DNA of 40,287 nucleotides, taken from assembly GCA_938009745.1 (NCBI GenBank), contig CALLII010000071.1, forward strand, positions 1 through 40,287, written 5' to 3'. The notes under the pieces are model-generated. The model saw only the letters and a list, made by a program, of their open reading frames with translations, was not told the origin of the DNA and did not search any database. The translations under genes were made by a program, and so were the position numbers. Positions 16,206 through 25,040 of this stretch are shown piece after piece; position 1 is the stretch's first letter; each line of letters opens with the position of its first letter. This DNA comes from an uncultured Flavobacteriales bacterium (lineage in GTDB: Bacteria; Bacteroidota; Bacteroidia; Flavobacteriales_D; CAJJDF01).

Positions 16206-17641
16206 TACTTTATACACACATTCTTAGGTTCGGTAAAGAATTCTAAAGCTCTAAAGCCACCTTCACGGCCAAGGCCTGAGTTTTTTACACCACCAAAAGG
16301 AGTTCGTAAATCACGTACTAACCAGCAGTTTACCCACACAATTCCCGATTCTAATTCTTGAGAAACTCTGTGTGCTCTCGATAAGTTTTCTGTCCAAACA
16401 GTTGCAGCTAATCCATATTGAGTGGAGTTAGCATATTCAAGAACTTCTTCTTCGGTTTCGAAAGGAGTAAGTGTTACCACTGGGCCAAAAATTTCTTCTT
16501 GGTTGGTTCTGCAGTTGTAATCCAATCCATCGATTACGGTTGGTTCCATGTAATACCCATTTTCGCTTCCAGCAATTGTCAATCTATTTCCACCAAACAA
16601 TACAGTCCCGCCTTCTTCTTCTGCAAGTTTTACGTATCCTAAAACCTTCTCTAAATGATCTTCAGACACCAAAGCTCCCATTCTGGTTTCTTTGTTAAAT
16701 GAATCGCCTACCGTGTGAGTTTTTAGTTTTTCAACTAAAGCATTTTTAAACTTTTCGTAAATAGGTTTTTCGATAAAAATTCGTGAACCACACAAGCAAA
16801 TTTGCCCTTGATTAGCAAAGGAAGAATGTAAAGTTGTACTCAACATTTTGTCAAAATCACAATCTGCAAAGATGATATTTGGATTCTTTCCTCCCAATTC
16901 CAAAGATGTTTTTTTGAACGAGTCAGCAGCTTTTCGTCCGATAATTTTTCCTGTAGCAGTTCCTCCAGTAAAGGATATTGCTTTTACTTTTGGATGAGAA
17001 ACTATGGCATCACCTGCATGAGCTCCAAGTCCATGAACTATATTCAGAACTCCTTTTGGGATTCCTGCTTCAATACATAATTTAGAAAACAAATAAGCCG
17101 TCATTGGCGTAACTTCAGATGGTTTTGCAACTACGGTACAACCCGAAGCAATAGCTGGAGCAATTTTCCAAGTGAATAAATATAAGGGTAAATTCCATGG
17201 CGAAATACACCCTACGACTCCTAGTGGATGATTAAGTGTGTAATTGGTAAACCCTTCTTCCATGTGGTGTGATTCCGAGGCATTGTGCAAAATTGCAGTA
17301 GCAAAAAATCGAATGTTGGCACTTGCTCTTGGAATATCAACTCTAGTTGCAAGTGATAGTGGTTTTCCATTATCCATTGCTTCTGCTTTGGCTAATTCTT
17401 CTAGATTGTCATCAATCAAATCGGCTAATCGAACCAATATTTTGGAGCGTTCGTTTTTTGGTGTTTTACTCCATTCAGGAAATGCATTAGAAGCAGCTTT
17501 TACCGCATTCTCCACATCATTTGCTTGCGAATTAGGTATTTGGCTATAAACCTCTCCTTTTGATGGATTGTAATTATCTAAATATTTGCCTTCTATGGGA
17601 GCAACAAGTTCTCCGTTTATGTAGTTTTCGATTTTTACCAT
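16202..17641 (-). CDS. NAD-dependent aldehyde dehydrogenase, ALDH8 / 2-aminomuconate semialdehyde dehydrogenase-like
   Basis: 479 residues with a full ALDH fold. SPWNLPL (Asn150) supplies the oxyanion Asn, LELGGKNP (Glu248) the general base, and NQGQICLCGSR (Cys282) the nucleophile. EEIFGPVV and the C-terminal NCWLVRDLRTPFGGVKNSGLGRE are also present. QICLCGSR and WLVRDLxTPFGG are features I associate with the ALDH8/aminomuconate-semialdehyde group of kynurenine or catechol meta-cleavage pathways. No other pathway genes are nearby, so the substrate is tentative; the enzyme class is sure. Confidence 0.88.
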   Translation of the reverse strand: MVKIENYINGELVAPIEGKYLDNYNPSKGEVYSQIPNSQANDVENAVKAASNAFPEWSKTPKNERSKILVRLADLIDDNLEELAKAEAMDNGKPLSLATRVDIPRASANIRFFATAILHNASESHHMEEGFTNYTLNHPLGVVGCISPWNLPLYLFTWKIAPAIASGCTVVAKPSEVTPMTAYLFSKLCIEAGIPKGVLNIVHGLGAHAGDAIVSHPKVKAISFTGGTATGKIIGRKAADSFKKTSLELGGKNPNIIFADCDFDKMLSTTLHSSFANQGQICLCGSRIFIEKPIYEKFKNALVEKLKTHTVGDSFNKETRMGALVSEDHLEKVLGYVKLAEEEGGTVLFGGNRLTIAGSENGYYMEPTVIDGLDYNCRTNQEEIFGPVVTLTPFETEEEVLEYANSTQYGLAATVWTENLSRAHRVSQELESGIVWVNCWLVRDLRTPFGGVKNSGLGREGGFRALEFFTEPKNVCIKY

Positions 17642-17687
17642 AAGTAAAAATACTAATTTGTTTTTTTAAAGGAGAAAAAATACTGGA

Positions 17688-18386
17688 TTAACAACCCCAA
17701 CTCGAATTACTCACAAATAATTTTTGTTCTTGCTCACCTCCATTACTTCGTATAATTTTTATGAAAGTTCGACTCATCCACAGCTCCAAAAACAAATCAC
17801 TTAGAGAGTCCGCTTGTTGAGTTTCATCATCAATGTATTCACCATCAAATTTTAAAACCACACTTTTTATCGAGTCAAACTCTAATTCTAATTCAAGGTT
17901 TCTAGTTTTAATACCATTATTTCTTATTCTAAAAAAATAATTATTAGAATCTATTATTTCTTTATAAGTTGATAATTTATTCCATTGAGATAATTCTCTA
18001 ATATCTTTTTCGTCTACGTAAGCTATTAGCCTGCTCTCTCTAGCAATGAATAATTGGAAGGAGTCAAATTTATTTGTTGGTTTTATTTCAATCAAAATAT
18101 TTTCGAAATTATTACCCATCTTTTTATTAATCTCTATTGTATCTTGAGTTTTTAAATCGTTATCGATATTTGATTCTAAATCATGAATAATTAATTCATA
18201 CTCACCAAAATCGATAACAGTTTTCACTATTTCTTTTTCCTCTACTTTTCTTAATTCAGGGAGTGGTTGTTCAATTATTTCCGCCATGTTTGCTTGAGCT
18301 GAAGAATCTGAGACTTCGGTTTCTTGTAATGAATTACAAGCGAATATTGATACGATAAAAAGTACTGACAGGGAGATGTTTTTCAT
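17688..18386 (-). CDS. Lipoprotein of unknown function
   Basis: 232 residues. MKNISLSVLFIVSIFAC gives a lipoprotein signal with Cys17. The rest is acidic with alternating strands (EYELIIHDLES, LELELEFDSIKSVVLKFDGEY) and ends SSWGC. I do not recognise a family. It lies 8 nt after the DUF2480 gene on the same strand, so they are probably co-transcribed. Confidence 0.65.
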   Translation of the reverse strand: MKNISLSVLFIVSIFACNSLQETEVSDSSAQANMAEIIEQPLPELRKVEEKEIVKTVIDFGEYELIIHDLESNIDNDLKTQDTIEINKKMGNNFENILIEIKPTNKFDSFQLFIARESRLIAYVDEKDIRELSQWNKLSTYKEIIDSNNYFFRIRNNGIKTRNLELELEFDSIKSVVLKFDGEYIDDETQQADSLSDLFLELWMSRTFIKIIRSNGGEQEQKLFVSNSSWGC

Positions 18387-18394
18387 TTAGAAAA

Positions 18395-18907
18395 TTATTT
18401 TTTCTTCTTGAATACCGGAACAGCTGAACAAGCTTCTCCGTACATCAAGCTTTTAACAACTGGCTTAAGTAAATTTACGGCTTTTACGTATGCTGAATCT
18501 GGAATTGGGATTTCTCCGCATCCCTTAATAATTACTCTTTGGTCTTTGTAATCAGCTGGGTTTAGATTCTTTTCCATGGAGTTTAAAAAGATAACTGTTT
18601 CTATAGTTTCCAAATCTCCATTTACTACTTCTTTGGCAAATGGCTCCAGAGCATCAGTCAAAATCATAAACGCCCAAGATGGTACAATGGCATCCGCAGA
18701 ATTAATTAAGGCTACATATTTATCTTGATAAACAGACCAATCATTTTCTTTTACAAACTGCCTAAAGTCTTTTTCTTTGAGCACAAATTCTTGCCACAAG
18801 TTTTGCTTTATGTCATAAACAATACGTTCGCCTTTAGGATAATAATCTGCTAAATCCAGATTTATTAATCCACTATTGGCTACTTTATTTATGATTTCTT
18901 TTTCCAT
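18395..18907 (-). CDS. DUF2480 family protein
   Basis: 170 residues from the ATG at 18907; an upstream TTG at 18910 is less likely. NSGLINLDLADYYPKGERIVYDIKQ and the C-terminal KSLMYGEACSAVPVFKKKK are typical of DUF2480, a family I know mainly from Bacteroidota. The conserved Cys in GEACSAVPVFK and KGCGEIPIPDSAY stand out. Function unknown. It starts 4 nt after the pseudouridine synthase stop, an arrangement consistent with one operon. Confidence 0.85.
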   Translation of the reverse strand: MEKEIINKVANSGLINLDLADYYPKGERIVYDIKQNLWQEFVLKEKDFRQFVKENDWSVYQDKYVALINSADAIVPSWAFMILTDALEPFAKEVVNGDLETIETVIFLNSMEKNLNPADYKDQRVIIKGCGEIPIPDSAYVKAVNLLKPVVKSLMYGEACSAVPVFKKKK

Positions 18908-18910
18908 CAA

Positions 18911-19825
18911 TTACATTGTTTTCAAAAATCCAACTTCCTCAGTAGTCAGGTGTCTCCAAGTTCCTCTTTGTAGTCCCTTTTTATTTAAAGTAGCAAATTG
19001 AATTCTGTCTAGTTTTTTCACTTTATAATCAAAGTGTTCAAAAATTCTACGAACAATTCTGTTACGACCAGAGTGTAAAGTAATAACTGCAGCACTTTTG
19101 TTTGTTCCGTTATCTCCGTATTCTATTGAGTCTACTTTTGCAAAACCATCATCCAATTCCATTCCTTCAAGCATCATTTTCATATGACCACTTTGTATAG
19201 TTTGGTCCACTTCAATTTGGTAGGTTTTTTCGATTTCATTTCGAGGGTGAGTTAACTTTTCAGCTAACATTCCGTCATTTGTAAATAACAATAAACCAAG
19301 TGTATTTCTGTCCAACCTTCCTACAGGATAAATACGCTCGATACACGCATTACTTACTAATTCCATAACCGTTTTGCGGTTTTGTGGATCTTTAGAAGTA
19401 GTAATAAAATCTTTTGGCTTGTTCAATAACACATATTGATAACTCTCTACTTTAATTTTATCTCCACCATAATGAACTACATCTACTTGAGGATCGATAC
19501 GAATTCCTAATTCAGTTACAATCTTTTTGTTTACTTCAATTACACCAGTTTCAATTAACACATCAGCTTCTCTTCTTGAGCAAATTCCAGCTTGAGCTAA
19601 AAATCTATTCAATCTAATTTTCCCATCCATTGAACGCTTAGGAGCAGTTTTCCCGCTTCTCTTTGGTTTCTCACCAAATGGTTTACTCTCACCTCTTTTT
19701 GCACCTGGCTTCCCACTACCTTTATAGTAACTTCCAGCAGTTTTAAATCCACTCTTCTTCGATCTATCTTCGTCCACATTTCTGTTTCTACTCTTGGGAT
19801 TGTTGGTTGTTCTTTTCTTTTTCAT
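18911..19825 (-). CDS. RluB/RsuA-family rRNA pseudouridine synthase with basic N-terminal extension
   Basis: 304 residues. Residues 1-66 are a Lys/Arg/Gly-rich disordered extension, likely RNA-binding. An S4 domain follows (about 69-115: RLNRFLAQAGICSRREADVL). The catalytic domain has YPVGRLDRNTLGLLLFTNDG with the essential Asp172. HSGRNRIVRRIFEHFDYKVKKLDR is the RsuA/RluB C-terminal motif. It isomerises a uridine in 16S or 23S rRNA; RluB (23S U2605) is the likelier type, but the target is not certain. Confidence 0.9.
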   Translation of the reverse strand: MKKKRTTNNPKSRNRNVDEDRSKKSGFKTAGSYYKGSGKPGAKRGESKPFGEKPKRSGKTAPKRSMDGKIRLNRFLAQAGICSRREADVLIETGVIEVNKKIVTELGIRIDPQVDVVHYGGDKIKVESYQYVLLNKPKDFITTSKDPQNRKTVMELVSNACIERIYPVGRLDRNTLGLLLFTNDGMLAEKLTHPRNEIEKTYQIEVDQTIQSGHMKMMLEGMELDDGFAKVDSIEYGDNGTNKSAAVITLHSGRNRIVRRIFEHFDYKVKKLDRIQFATLNKKGLQRGTWRHLTTEEVGFLKTM

Positions 19826-19917
19826 GGTACAAAGTTAATTTATTTTGTTCGAATAATAACCCATTCATAAAAGTGTAAATATTATTACCTTTATACTTCA
19901 AAATTAAACACCAAAAA

Positions 19918-21363
19918 ATGAGTCAAGAAGTAAGAGATTTAGAGCCAAAACAATTGTGGAACAAGTTTGCAGATTTAAATGCTGTGCCAAGACCTTCTAA
20001 AAAAGAAGAAAGAGTAATCCAGTTTATGGTTGATTTTGGAAAAAACTTAGGATTGGATGTTGTAATTGATCCAGTTCAGAATGTAATTATTAAAAAACCT
20101 GCTACAGCAGGAATGGAAAATAGAAAGACCATTGTAATGCAATCGCATTTGGATATGGTTCATCAAAAAAATAACGATACTGAGTTTGATTTTTTGACCG
20201 AAGGGATAAAAATGAAAATAGAAGGAGATTGGGTAAAAGCTGAAGGAACAACTTTGGGAGCAGATAATGGATTAGGAGTTGCTACAATTATGGCAATTTT
20301 AGAATCTACAGATATTCCTCACCCAGCAATAGAAGCTTTGTTTACAATTGATGAAGAAACGGGAATGACTGGGGCACTTGGTTTACAAGCTGGTTACCTT
20401 ACAGGAGAAATATTATTGAACCTTGATACGGAAGATGATGATGAGTTTAGTATTGGGTGTGCAGGAGGTGTTGATTTAACTGCAACAAGAACTTACACTC
20501 AAGAAGATGCACGAGGAACTGCACTTAAAATATCAGTAAAAGGATTGCAAGGAGGACACTCGGGAATGCAAATTCATGAAGGACTTGGTAATGCAAATAA
20601 GCTGATAAACAGAATATTGAACGCAACAAAAAGTTACATGCAAGTTTCTTCGATAATGGGAGGAGGGCTAAGAAATGCTATCCCAAGAGAAAGCAATGCA
20701 GTAATTGTAACAGAAGATATTGAAAATTTTAATAAAGCTTTTGAAACAATAAGAAAAGAGATTGTGGCTGAATATAAATCAATAGAAGAAGACATTGATA
20801 TTTCTGTAACAGCTAATGGGGATGTAGATAAAATGATGGCAAAAGCAGATCAATCTGCTTTTATTAATGCAATTTATGCTGCTCATAATGGAGTTTTCAG
20901 AATGAGTCCTGACATTGAAGATTTAGTTGAAACATCTAACAATGTTGCAAGAGTAGAAGCAAAGGATGGAAATATTGAGGTTTTGTGTTTAACACGTTCT
21001 TCAGTAGAATCTGGAAAATGGGACATGGCAAATAATTTAACTGCTACGTTCGAATTGGCAGGGTTTTTTATAAAAACTGGAGGTTCTTACCCAGGTTGGA
21101 AACCAAATAGAGATTCGGAAATATTAGTAGTATTAGAAAATAAATACGAAGAATTATTTAACGAAAAACCTCATGTAATGGCTTGCCATGCAGGATTAGA
21201 GTGCGGTATTTTAGGAACAAATTATCCTGAAATGGACATGATTTCTTTTGGACCAACAATTAAAGGAGCTCACTCACCAGATGAAAGAGCAAGCATTACT
21301 TCGGCACAAAAATATTGGAAATTTACAAAAGAGGTGTTGAAGAGTATTCCAATGAAAAACTAA
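19918..21363 (+). CDS. pepD: Aminoacyl-histidine dipeptidase (peptidase D, M20C)
   Basis: 481 residues, the usual PepD length. The di-zinc site is visible: MQSHLDM (His77), TTLGADNGLGVA (Asp116, bridging), DEETGMTGA (Glu146/147) and LLNLDTED (Asp170), with a C-terminal His in GPTIKGAHSPDE. It hydrolyses Xaa-His and other dipeptides in the cytosol. It is divergent from the pseudouridine synthase and is followed 4 nt later by the tandem lipoproteins. Confidence 0.96.
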   Translation: MSQEVRDLEPKQLWNKFADLNAVPRPSKKEERVIQFMVDFGKNLGLDVVIDPVQNVIIKKPATAGMENRKTIVMQSHLDMVHQKNNDTEFDFLTEGIKMKIEGDWVKAEGTTLGADNGLGVATIMAILESTDIPHPAIEALFTIDEETGMTGALGLQAGYLTGEILLNLDTEDDDEFSIGCAGGVDLTATRTYTQEDARGTALKISVKGLQGGHSGMQIHEGLGNANKLINRILNATKSYMQVSSIMGGGLRNAIPRESNAVIVTEDIENFNKAFETIRKEIVAEYKSIEEDIDISVTANGDVDKMMAKADQSAFINAIYAAHNGVFRMSPDIEDLVETSNNVARVEAKDGNIEVLCLTRSSVESGKWDMANNLTATFELAGFFIKTGGSYPGWKPNRDSEILVVLENKYEELFNEKPHVMACHAGLECGILGTNYPEMDMISFGPTIKGAHSPDERASITSAQKYWKFTKEVLKSIPMKN

Positions 21364-21367
21364 TACT

Positions 21368-22006
21368 ATGATAAAAATAAAGACACTGTTAGTTGCTTGT
21401 TTAGCTACTTTAATGATATTTGGTTGCTCCACATCTAAACAGGTAACTTCTGAAAAAGAACCCTATTTTATTATTACTGTAGAGCAGGATGGAGTTGTCG
21501 TTTCACCCATAAATAATATTGTTACATTAAAAAAGAAACCATTTAAATTTAATGTTCTAATAAAAGAAGAAAATGAAGGAGTATATGTGAATGCAGCTTG
21601 GGATGACTCCATGTATAATTATTCTTCAAAAAAAGATATTTTCTATTGTTTGGACGAAAATATATTTGAGGATTGCGGATTTGTAGATGGAATGACAATG
21701 GCAACTACTACAAATAATACTGAAAAATCACTTGTGGTTGGGGATTTTGAAGCTCAACAATACTGGTTTTATAAAAAAGACGAGAATCGATATATGAGAT
21801 TTGACAAAGGAGCTTTTGTAGAAAAGGGTATGATTAAAGCAACATTTACAGTTGAAAAAATTTGGGATAGATTTGATGAAGAAAGGATTGATATTTCAAA
21901 AATAAATAAGGATATTTATTTCACATCTGCTGTGGCTAATTATGACAAAGAAACTAAGTTTTACTCAGAATTAGAAAGAATAAAATTCATCATAAAATTT
22001 AAGTAA
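21368..22006 (+). CDS. Lipoprotein of unknown function, tandem paralogue A
   Basis: 212 residues. MIKIKTLLVACLATLMIFGC is a lipoprotein signal (Cys20). The mature part holds YFIITVEQDGVVVSPINN, VTLKKKPFKFNVLIKEEN and IKATFTVEKIWDRFDEE. These are shared with the next gene at well over half of positions by eye. A Cys pair (FYCLDENIFEDCGF) is conserved in both. Fold probably beta-rich; family not recognised. It starts 4 nt after pepD. Confidence 0.75.
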   Translation: MIKIKTLLVACLATLMIFGCSTSKQVTSEKEPYFIITVEQDGVVVSPINNIVTLKKKPFKFNVLIKEENEGVYVNAAWDDSMYNYSSKKDIFYCLDENIFEDCGFVDGMTMATTTNNTEKSLVVGDFEAQQYWFYKKDENRYMRFDKGAFVEKGMIKATFTVEKIWDRFDEERIDISKINKDIYFTSAVANYDKETKFYSELERIKFIIKFK

Positions 22007-22032
22007 AATGTTAAATTAAACGTATCAATAGA

Positions 22033-22680
22033 ATGATTAAAACAAAAGTAATATTTGTAGCTTGTTTAGCTACTTTAATAATATTTGGTTGTACCACATC
22101 CAAAAAAGCTACTTCTGAAAACGAACCTTATTTTACTATAACTGTTGAGCAAGATGGAACTATTGTTTCTCCTGTAAACAATGTTGTTACATTAAAAAAG
22201 AAACCATTTAAATTTAACATTCTAATAAAAGAAGAAACTAGAGGAGTTTATTTAACAGCTACTTGGGATGATTACATGTTCAATTTTCCTGAGGATAAAA
22301 ATATTTTCTTTTGCAGAAATGCCAAGAAAGGAGAGGACTGTGGATTTGTATATGGAGGAATTATGGCAACCGACCTTTATAACTCAGATAAATCTATAAT
22401 TGTTGGAGATAGTGATGCTCAACAATACTGGTATTACGATAAAGAAGATTCCAGGCATAGACTTGATAAAGGTGTTGTAATAGAAAACGGCTGGATAAAA
22501 GCCACATTTACAGTGGAAAAAACATGGGATAGATTGGTTGAAAATCGTGACGAAAGGGAGGCTGATATTTCAGAAATTAATCGCGACATCTACATGCTTT
22601 TTGCTGCAAGTGATTACAACAAAAAAAAGGATTTTGATAAAGAAGTACAGAGAGAGAAATTTGTGATTACGTTTAAATAA
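22033..22680 (+). CDS. Lipoprotein of unknown function, tandem paralogue B
   Basis: 215 residues, a close copy of the preceding gene. It has the same signal (VACLATL.IFGC, Cys20), VTLKKKPFKFN, the Cys pair (FFCRNAKKGEDCGF), DAQQYWYYDKED and IKATFTVEKTWDRL. The nucleotide sequence of the first 200 bp is also very similar, pointing to a recent tandem duplication. Divergence concentrates in the middle and the C-terminal third. It converges on the K+ channel gene with only 6 nt between and no visible terminator. Confidence 0.75.
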   Translation: MIKTKVIFVACLATLIIFGCTTSKKATSENEPYFTITVEQDGTIVSPVNNVVTLKKKPFKFNILIKEETRGVYLTATWDDYMFNFPEDKNIFFCRNAKKGEDCGFVYGGIMATDLYNSDKSIIVGDSDAQQYWYYDKEDSRHRLDKGVVIENGWIKATFTVEKTWDRLVENRDEREADISEINRDIYMLFAASDYNKKKDFDKEVQREKFVITFK

Positions 22681-22686
22681 ATCTTC

Positions 22687-23610
22687 TTAAAGTTTATTAA
22701 ACTCTCCAATTGTATCAATATCCAGTGTTAGCTCGCCTTCTGTATTTAATAGGCTAGAAGTTTTGAATTTAGCGTTCTCTATCACTTCATTTCCTTTGTA
22801 CGAAGTACGAGCATAAACTGCTCTTCCGTAGCTTTCGTCATGGGATTTTATCATGACTAATATTTCTAGATTTCGGTTCAATAATTCTTGAAATGAATGT
22901 TTTGCAAAAAGACTCTCTTCATCAATAGGGTGAACTACAGTCCAAAGAGATGGAAACATCTTTATTTCTTTTATTTCTAGTTCTAAACGAGAGTAATCTC
23001 TTTTCATTTTTCCATCTTTATCTTGGTAAGATGTAGTTGCAATTACCTGAGCTGAGGTTTCTAATAGAACAGTATCTCTTCTATTTGTTACTCTAAACAT
23101 CAATGCTGTATCTGTAGATTTTCCGTAAGGAGAAATCAAGATATTTTCACTGAATTTTAATTTTAAATTAGGTTTTGCAAACCGACCAAAAAGTAAACCT
23201 GTTGCAAGTGAAAAACTTAATAATCCTACCATAGCTTCGATAGAGGCAATTAAATTTACCGGAATCCCTGTAGGAGAAATTGTTCCGTAACCAACCGTAG
23301 TAAAGGTTTGAGAACTAAAATACAAACAACTCATAAAGTCTTGCATTGAACTCCCAGTTTTCGCTCCCATCAAATATTCAACTCCAATAGTGAAATAGAT
23401 AAAAGCAAAAACAAGATTGAGAAAAAAGTAACTTCCAAAAAGGATAAAAATGAATTTGGTCCAAGATATTTCGGTAAGGTGAATGTAAATATCTCTCACT
23501 CCTTTAAGCACGCCAATTTTTTTCACATTAAAGGATCCATCTTTATTAAAAAGACGTTTTTCGTTTTCTTGGTAATTATCCCCAAGTCCTAAATCTTTTT
23601 TGTTTGCCAT
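22687..23610 (-). CDS. Inward-rectifier potassium channel (KirBac-type)
   Basis: 307 residues. A slide-helix region (about 31-48) precedes TM1 (about 53-76). The pore helix and selectivity filter TVGYG (105-109) and TM2 (about 117-142) follow. A long cytosolic beta-sandwich begins at KFSENILISPYGKSTDTALMFRVTNRR, the Kir cytoplasmic domain. This is the two-TM prokaryotic Kir architecture, forming K+-selective tetramers. It starts 2 nt after the SDR gene stop and closes the glyS-led run. Why it is paired with an SDR is not evident. Confidence 0.92.
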   Translation of the reverse strand: MANKKDLGLGDNYQENEKRLFNKDGSFNVKKIGVLKGVRDIYIHLTEISWTKFIFILFGSYFFLNLVFAFIYFTIGVEYLMGAKTGSSMQDFMSCLYFSSQTFTTVGYGTISPTGIPVNLIASIEAMVGLLSFSLATGLLFGRFAKPNLKLKFSENILISPYGKSTDTALMFRVTNRRDTVLLETSAQVIATTSYQDKDGKMKRDYSRLELEIKEIKMFPSLWTVVHPIDEESLFAKHSFQELLNRNLEILVMIKSHDESYGRAVYARTSYKGNEVIENAKFKTSSLLNTEGELTLDIDTIGEFNKL

Positions 23611-23612
23611 TT

Positions 23613-24356
23613 TTATTTTCTTGTCAAAGTAGTAGTATTTGCTTGAGCAGTCGGGTAGACAACTAAATCTTCAATATTTACATGGCTAGGTCGAGAAGTA
23701 ATAAATTCAATAATTTCTGCAATGTCTTGAGCCTGCAGAGCATCAAATCCTTGATAAACTCCGGCTGCTTTTTCTTTATCGCCTTTAAATCTTACTTCAC
23801 TAAATTCTGTTTCTACAGCTCCTGGGTGAATGGCTGCAACTCTAATGTTGTGTCCCGCTAAATCTACTCGCATAGATTTGCTCAATGCATCTACAGCATG
23901 TTTAGAGGCACAATACACATTTCCGTTTGGGTAAACTTCTTTGGCAGCTACAGAACCAATATTTACAATAAAACCACTGTTATTGGCAATCATAGTTGGT
24001 AAAACTGCCTTGGTAACGTACAACAATCCTTTTACGTTTCCATCCATCATAGCATCCCAATCGTCAATGTTTCCATCTTGAATTGTGCTTAATCCGTGAG
24101 CGTTTCCTGCATTGTTTAACAGGATATCAATGTCTTGAAATTCATTAGGAATAGACTCTAATGCTTTAAAAACATCTTCTCTGTTTCTTACATCAAACGT
24201 TAAAGTATGAACTTCGGTATTGAGTTCATTTTTCAATTCGTTCAGTCTTTCGGTTCTTCTTCCGCAGAGGATTAGTTTGTATCCTTTGGCAGCAAATATT
24301 TTGGCTGTTGCCATTCCTATTCCTGAGGTTGCTCCTGTGATTAAGGCTGTTTTCAT
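23613..24356 (-). CDS. Short-chain dehydrogenase/reductase (YdfG-like)
   Basis: 247 residues, a classical SDR. It has the cofactor motif GATSGIG (8-14), NNAG (81-84) and catalytic Ser135, Tyr148 and Lys152 (in NVYCASKHAVDALS). CGRRTERL after strand 2 suggests NADP preference. Closest in feel to YdfG-type 3-hydroxy acid dehydrogenases. It abuts the unknown gene upstream with no gap and the K+ channel downstream. Confidence 0.9.
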   Translation of the reverse strand: MKTALITGATSGIGMATAKIFAAKGYKLILCGRRTERLNELKNELNTEVHTLTFDVRNREDVFKALESIPNEFQDIDILLNNAGNAHGLSTIQDGNIDDWDAMMDGNVKGLLYVTKAVLPTMIANNSGFIVNIGSVAAKEVYPNGNVYCASKHAVDALSKSMRVDLAGHNIRVAAIHPGAVETEFSEVRFKGDKEKAAGVYQGFDALQAQDIAEIIEFITSRPSHVNIEDLVVYPTAQANTTTLTRK

Positions 24357-25040
24357 TTATAATATTTTAGAAATCTTTTGAAGAGAAATATGTGACAAGT
24401 AGCCCTCTGAAATTAAATATTTCTCAGACTCTTTTTTTAATTGCTCTGAAAATTTATCTGAATTTCTATCTCTAGGAAATATAGTTTTTAAACCTCTTAC
24501 CGTATAATAAATGACATTAAAGTTTTTGTCAATTCTTTTAATCCCTGCATTTATCCTACTAGGTTCAAAAATGTAAGGGTTTTTCTTATCTGGTAAAACT
24601 TCCATAGTGACTGTATTGCCTTGAATTAATTTATCAAGTACTAAAGACTTTATAAGATAGGCTGTAGAAATATTCTCTTCCCCGATTGAAAAATCATTTA
24701 ACTTAAATAATCTTTCCCTTTGAGAAATTGTAAAATTCATGTTTTTAACAAAAGAGGAATTTGAATGAATTATGTTTATTCTGTTTATTGATAAATATTC
24801 TTCTCTACTTAAATTCTTACTTAAATCAAATAACAGTTCCTCAATCATAGTTTTTTGATTCAGTTTATTTAAAAGCTTAGAGCTAATAATTAGCGAATAT
24901 TTAGATGAATCATAAACACTGTTAAGAGGTATAAACAAAATCAAATCATAGTTTTGTCCTGTTAACTTAAAATTATTTTTCTTAATTAGATAAAACTCTA
25001 ATCTTTTAGTTACTGAGTTAAAAATATTATTATTTACCAT
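24357..25040 (-). CDS. Unknown AT-rich protein paired with HEPN gene
   Basis: 227 residues from the ATG at 25040; a TTG at 25055 is an alternative. The chosen start overlaps the HEPN stop by 7 bp, implying translational coupling. The protein is very rich in Asn, Lys, Ile, Leu and Ser, and the gene looks AT-richer than its neighbours. No nucleotidyltransferase GSxxxGxxxxxSDxD motif is visible, so it is not an obvious MNT antitoxin. The first half looks alpha/beta (YDLILFIPLNSVYDSS, YSLIISSKLLNKLNQ, INRINIIHSNSS). Family not recognised. It could be the partner of the HEPN protein in a two-gene accessory module. Confidence 0.65.
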   Translation of the reverse strand: MVNNNIFNSVTKRLEFYLIKKNNFKLTGQNYDLILFIPLNSVYDSSKYSLIISSKLLNKLNQKTMIEELLFDLSKNLSREEYLSINRINIIHSNSSFVKNMNFTISQRERLFKLNDFSIGEENISTAYLIKSLVLDKLIQGNTVTMEVLPDKKNPYIFEPSRINAGIKRIDKNFNVIYYTVRGLKTIFPRDRNSDKFSEQLKKESEKYLISEGYLSHISLQKISKIL

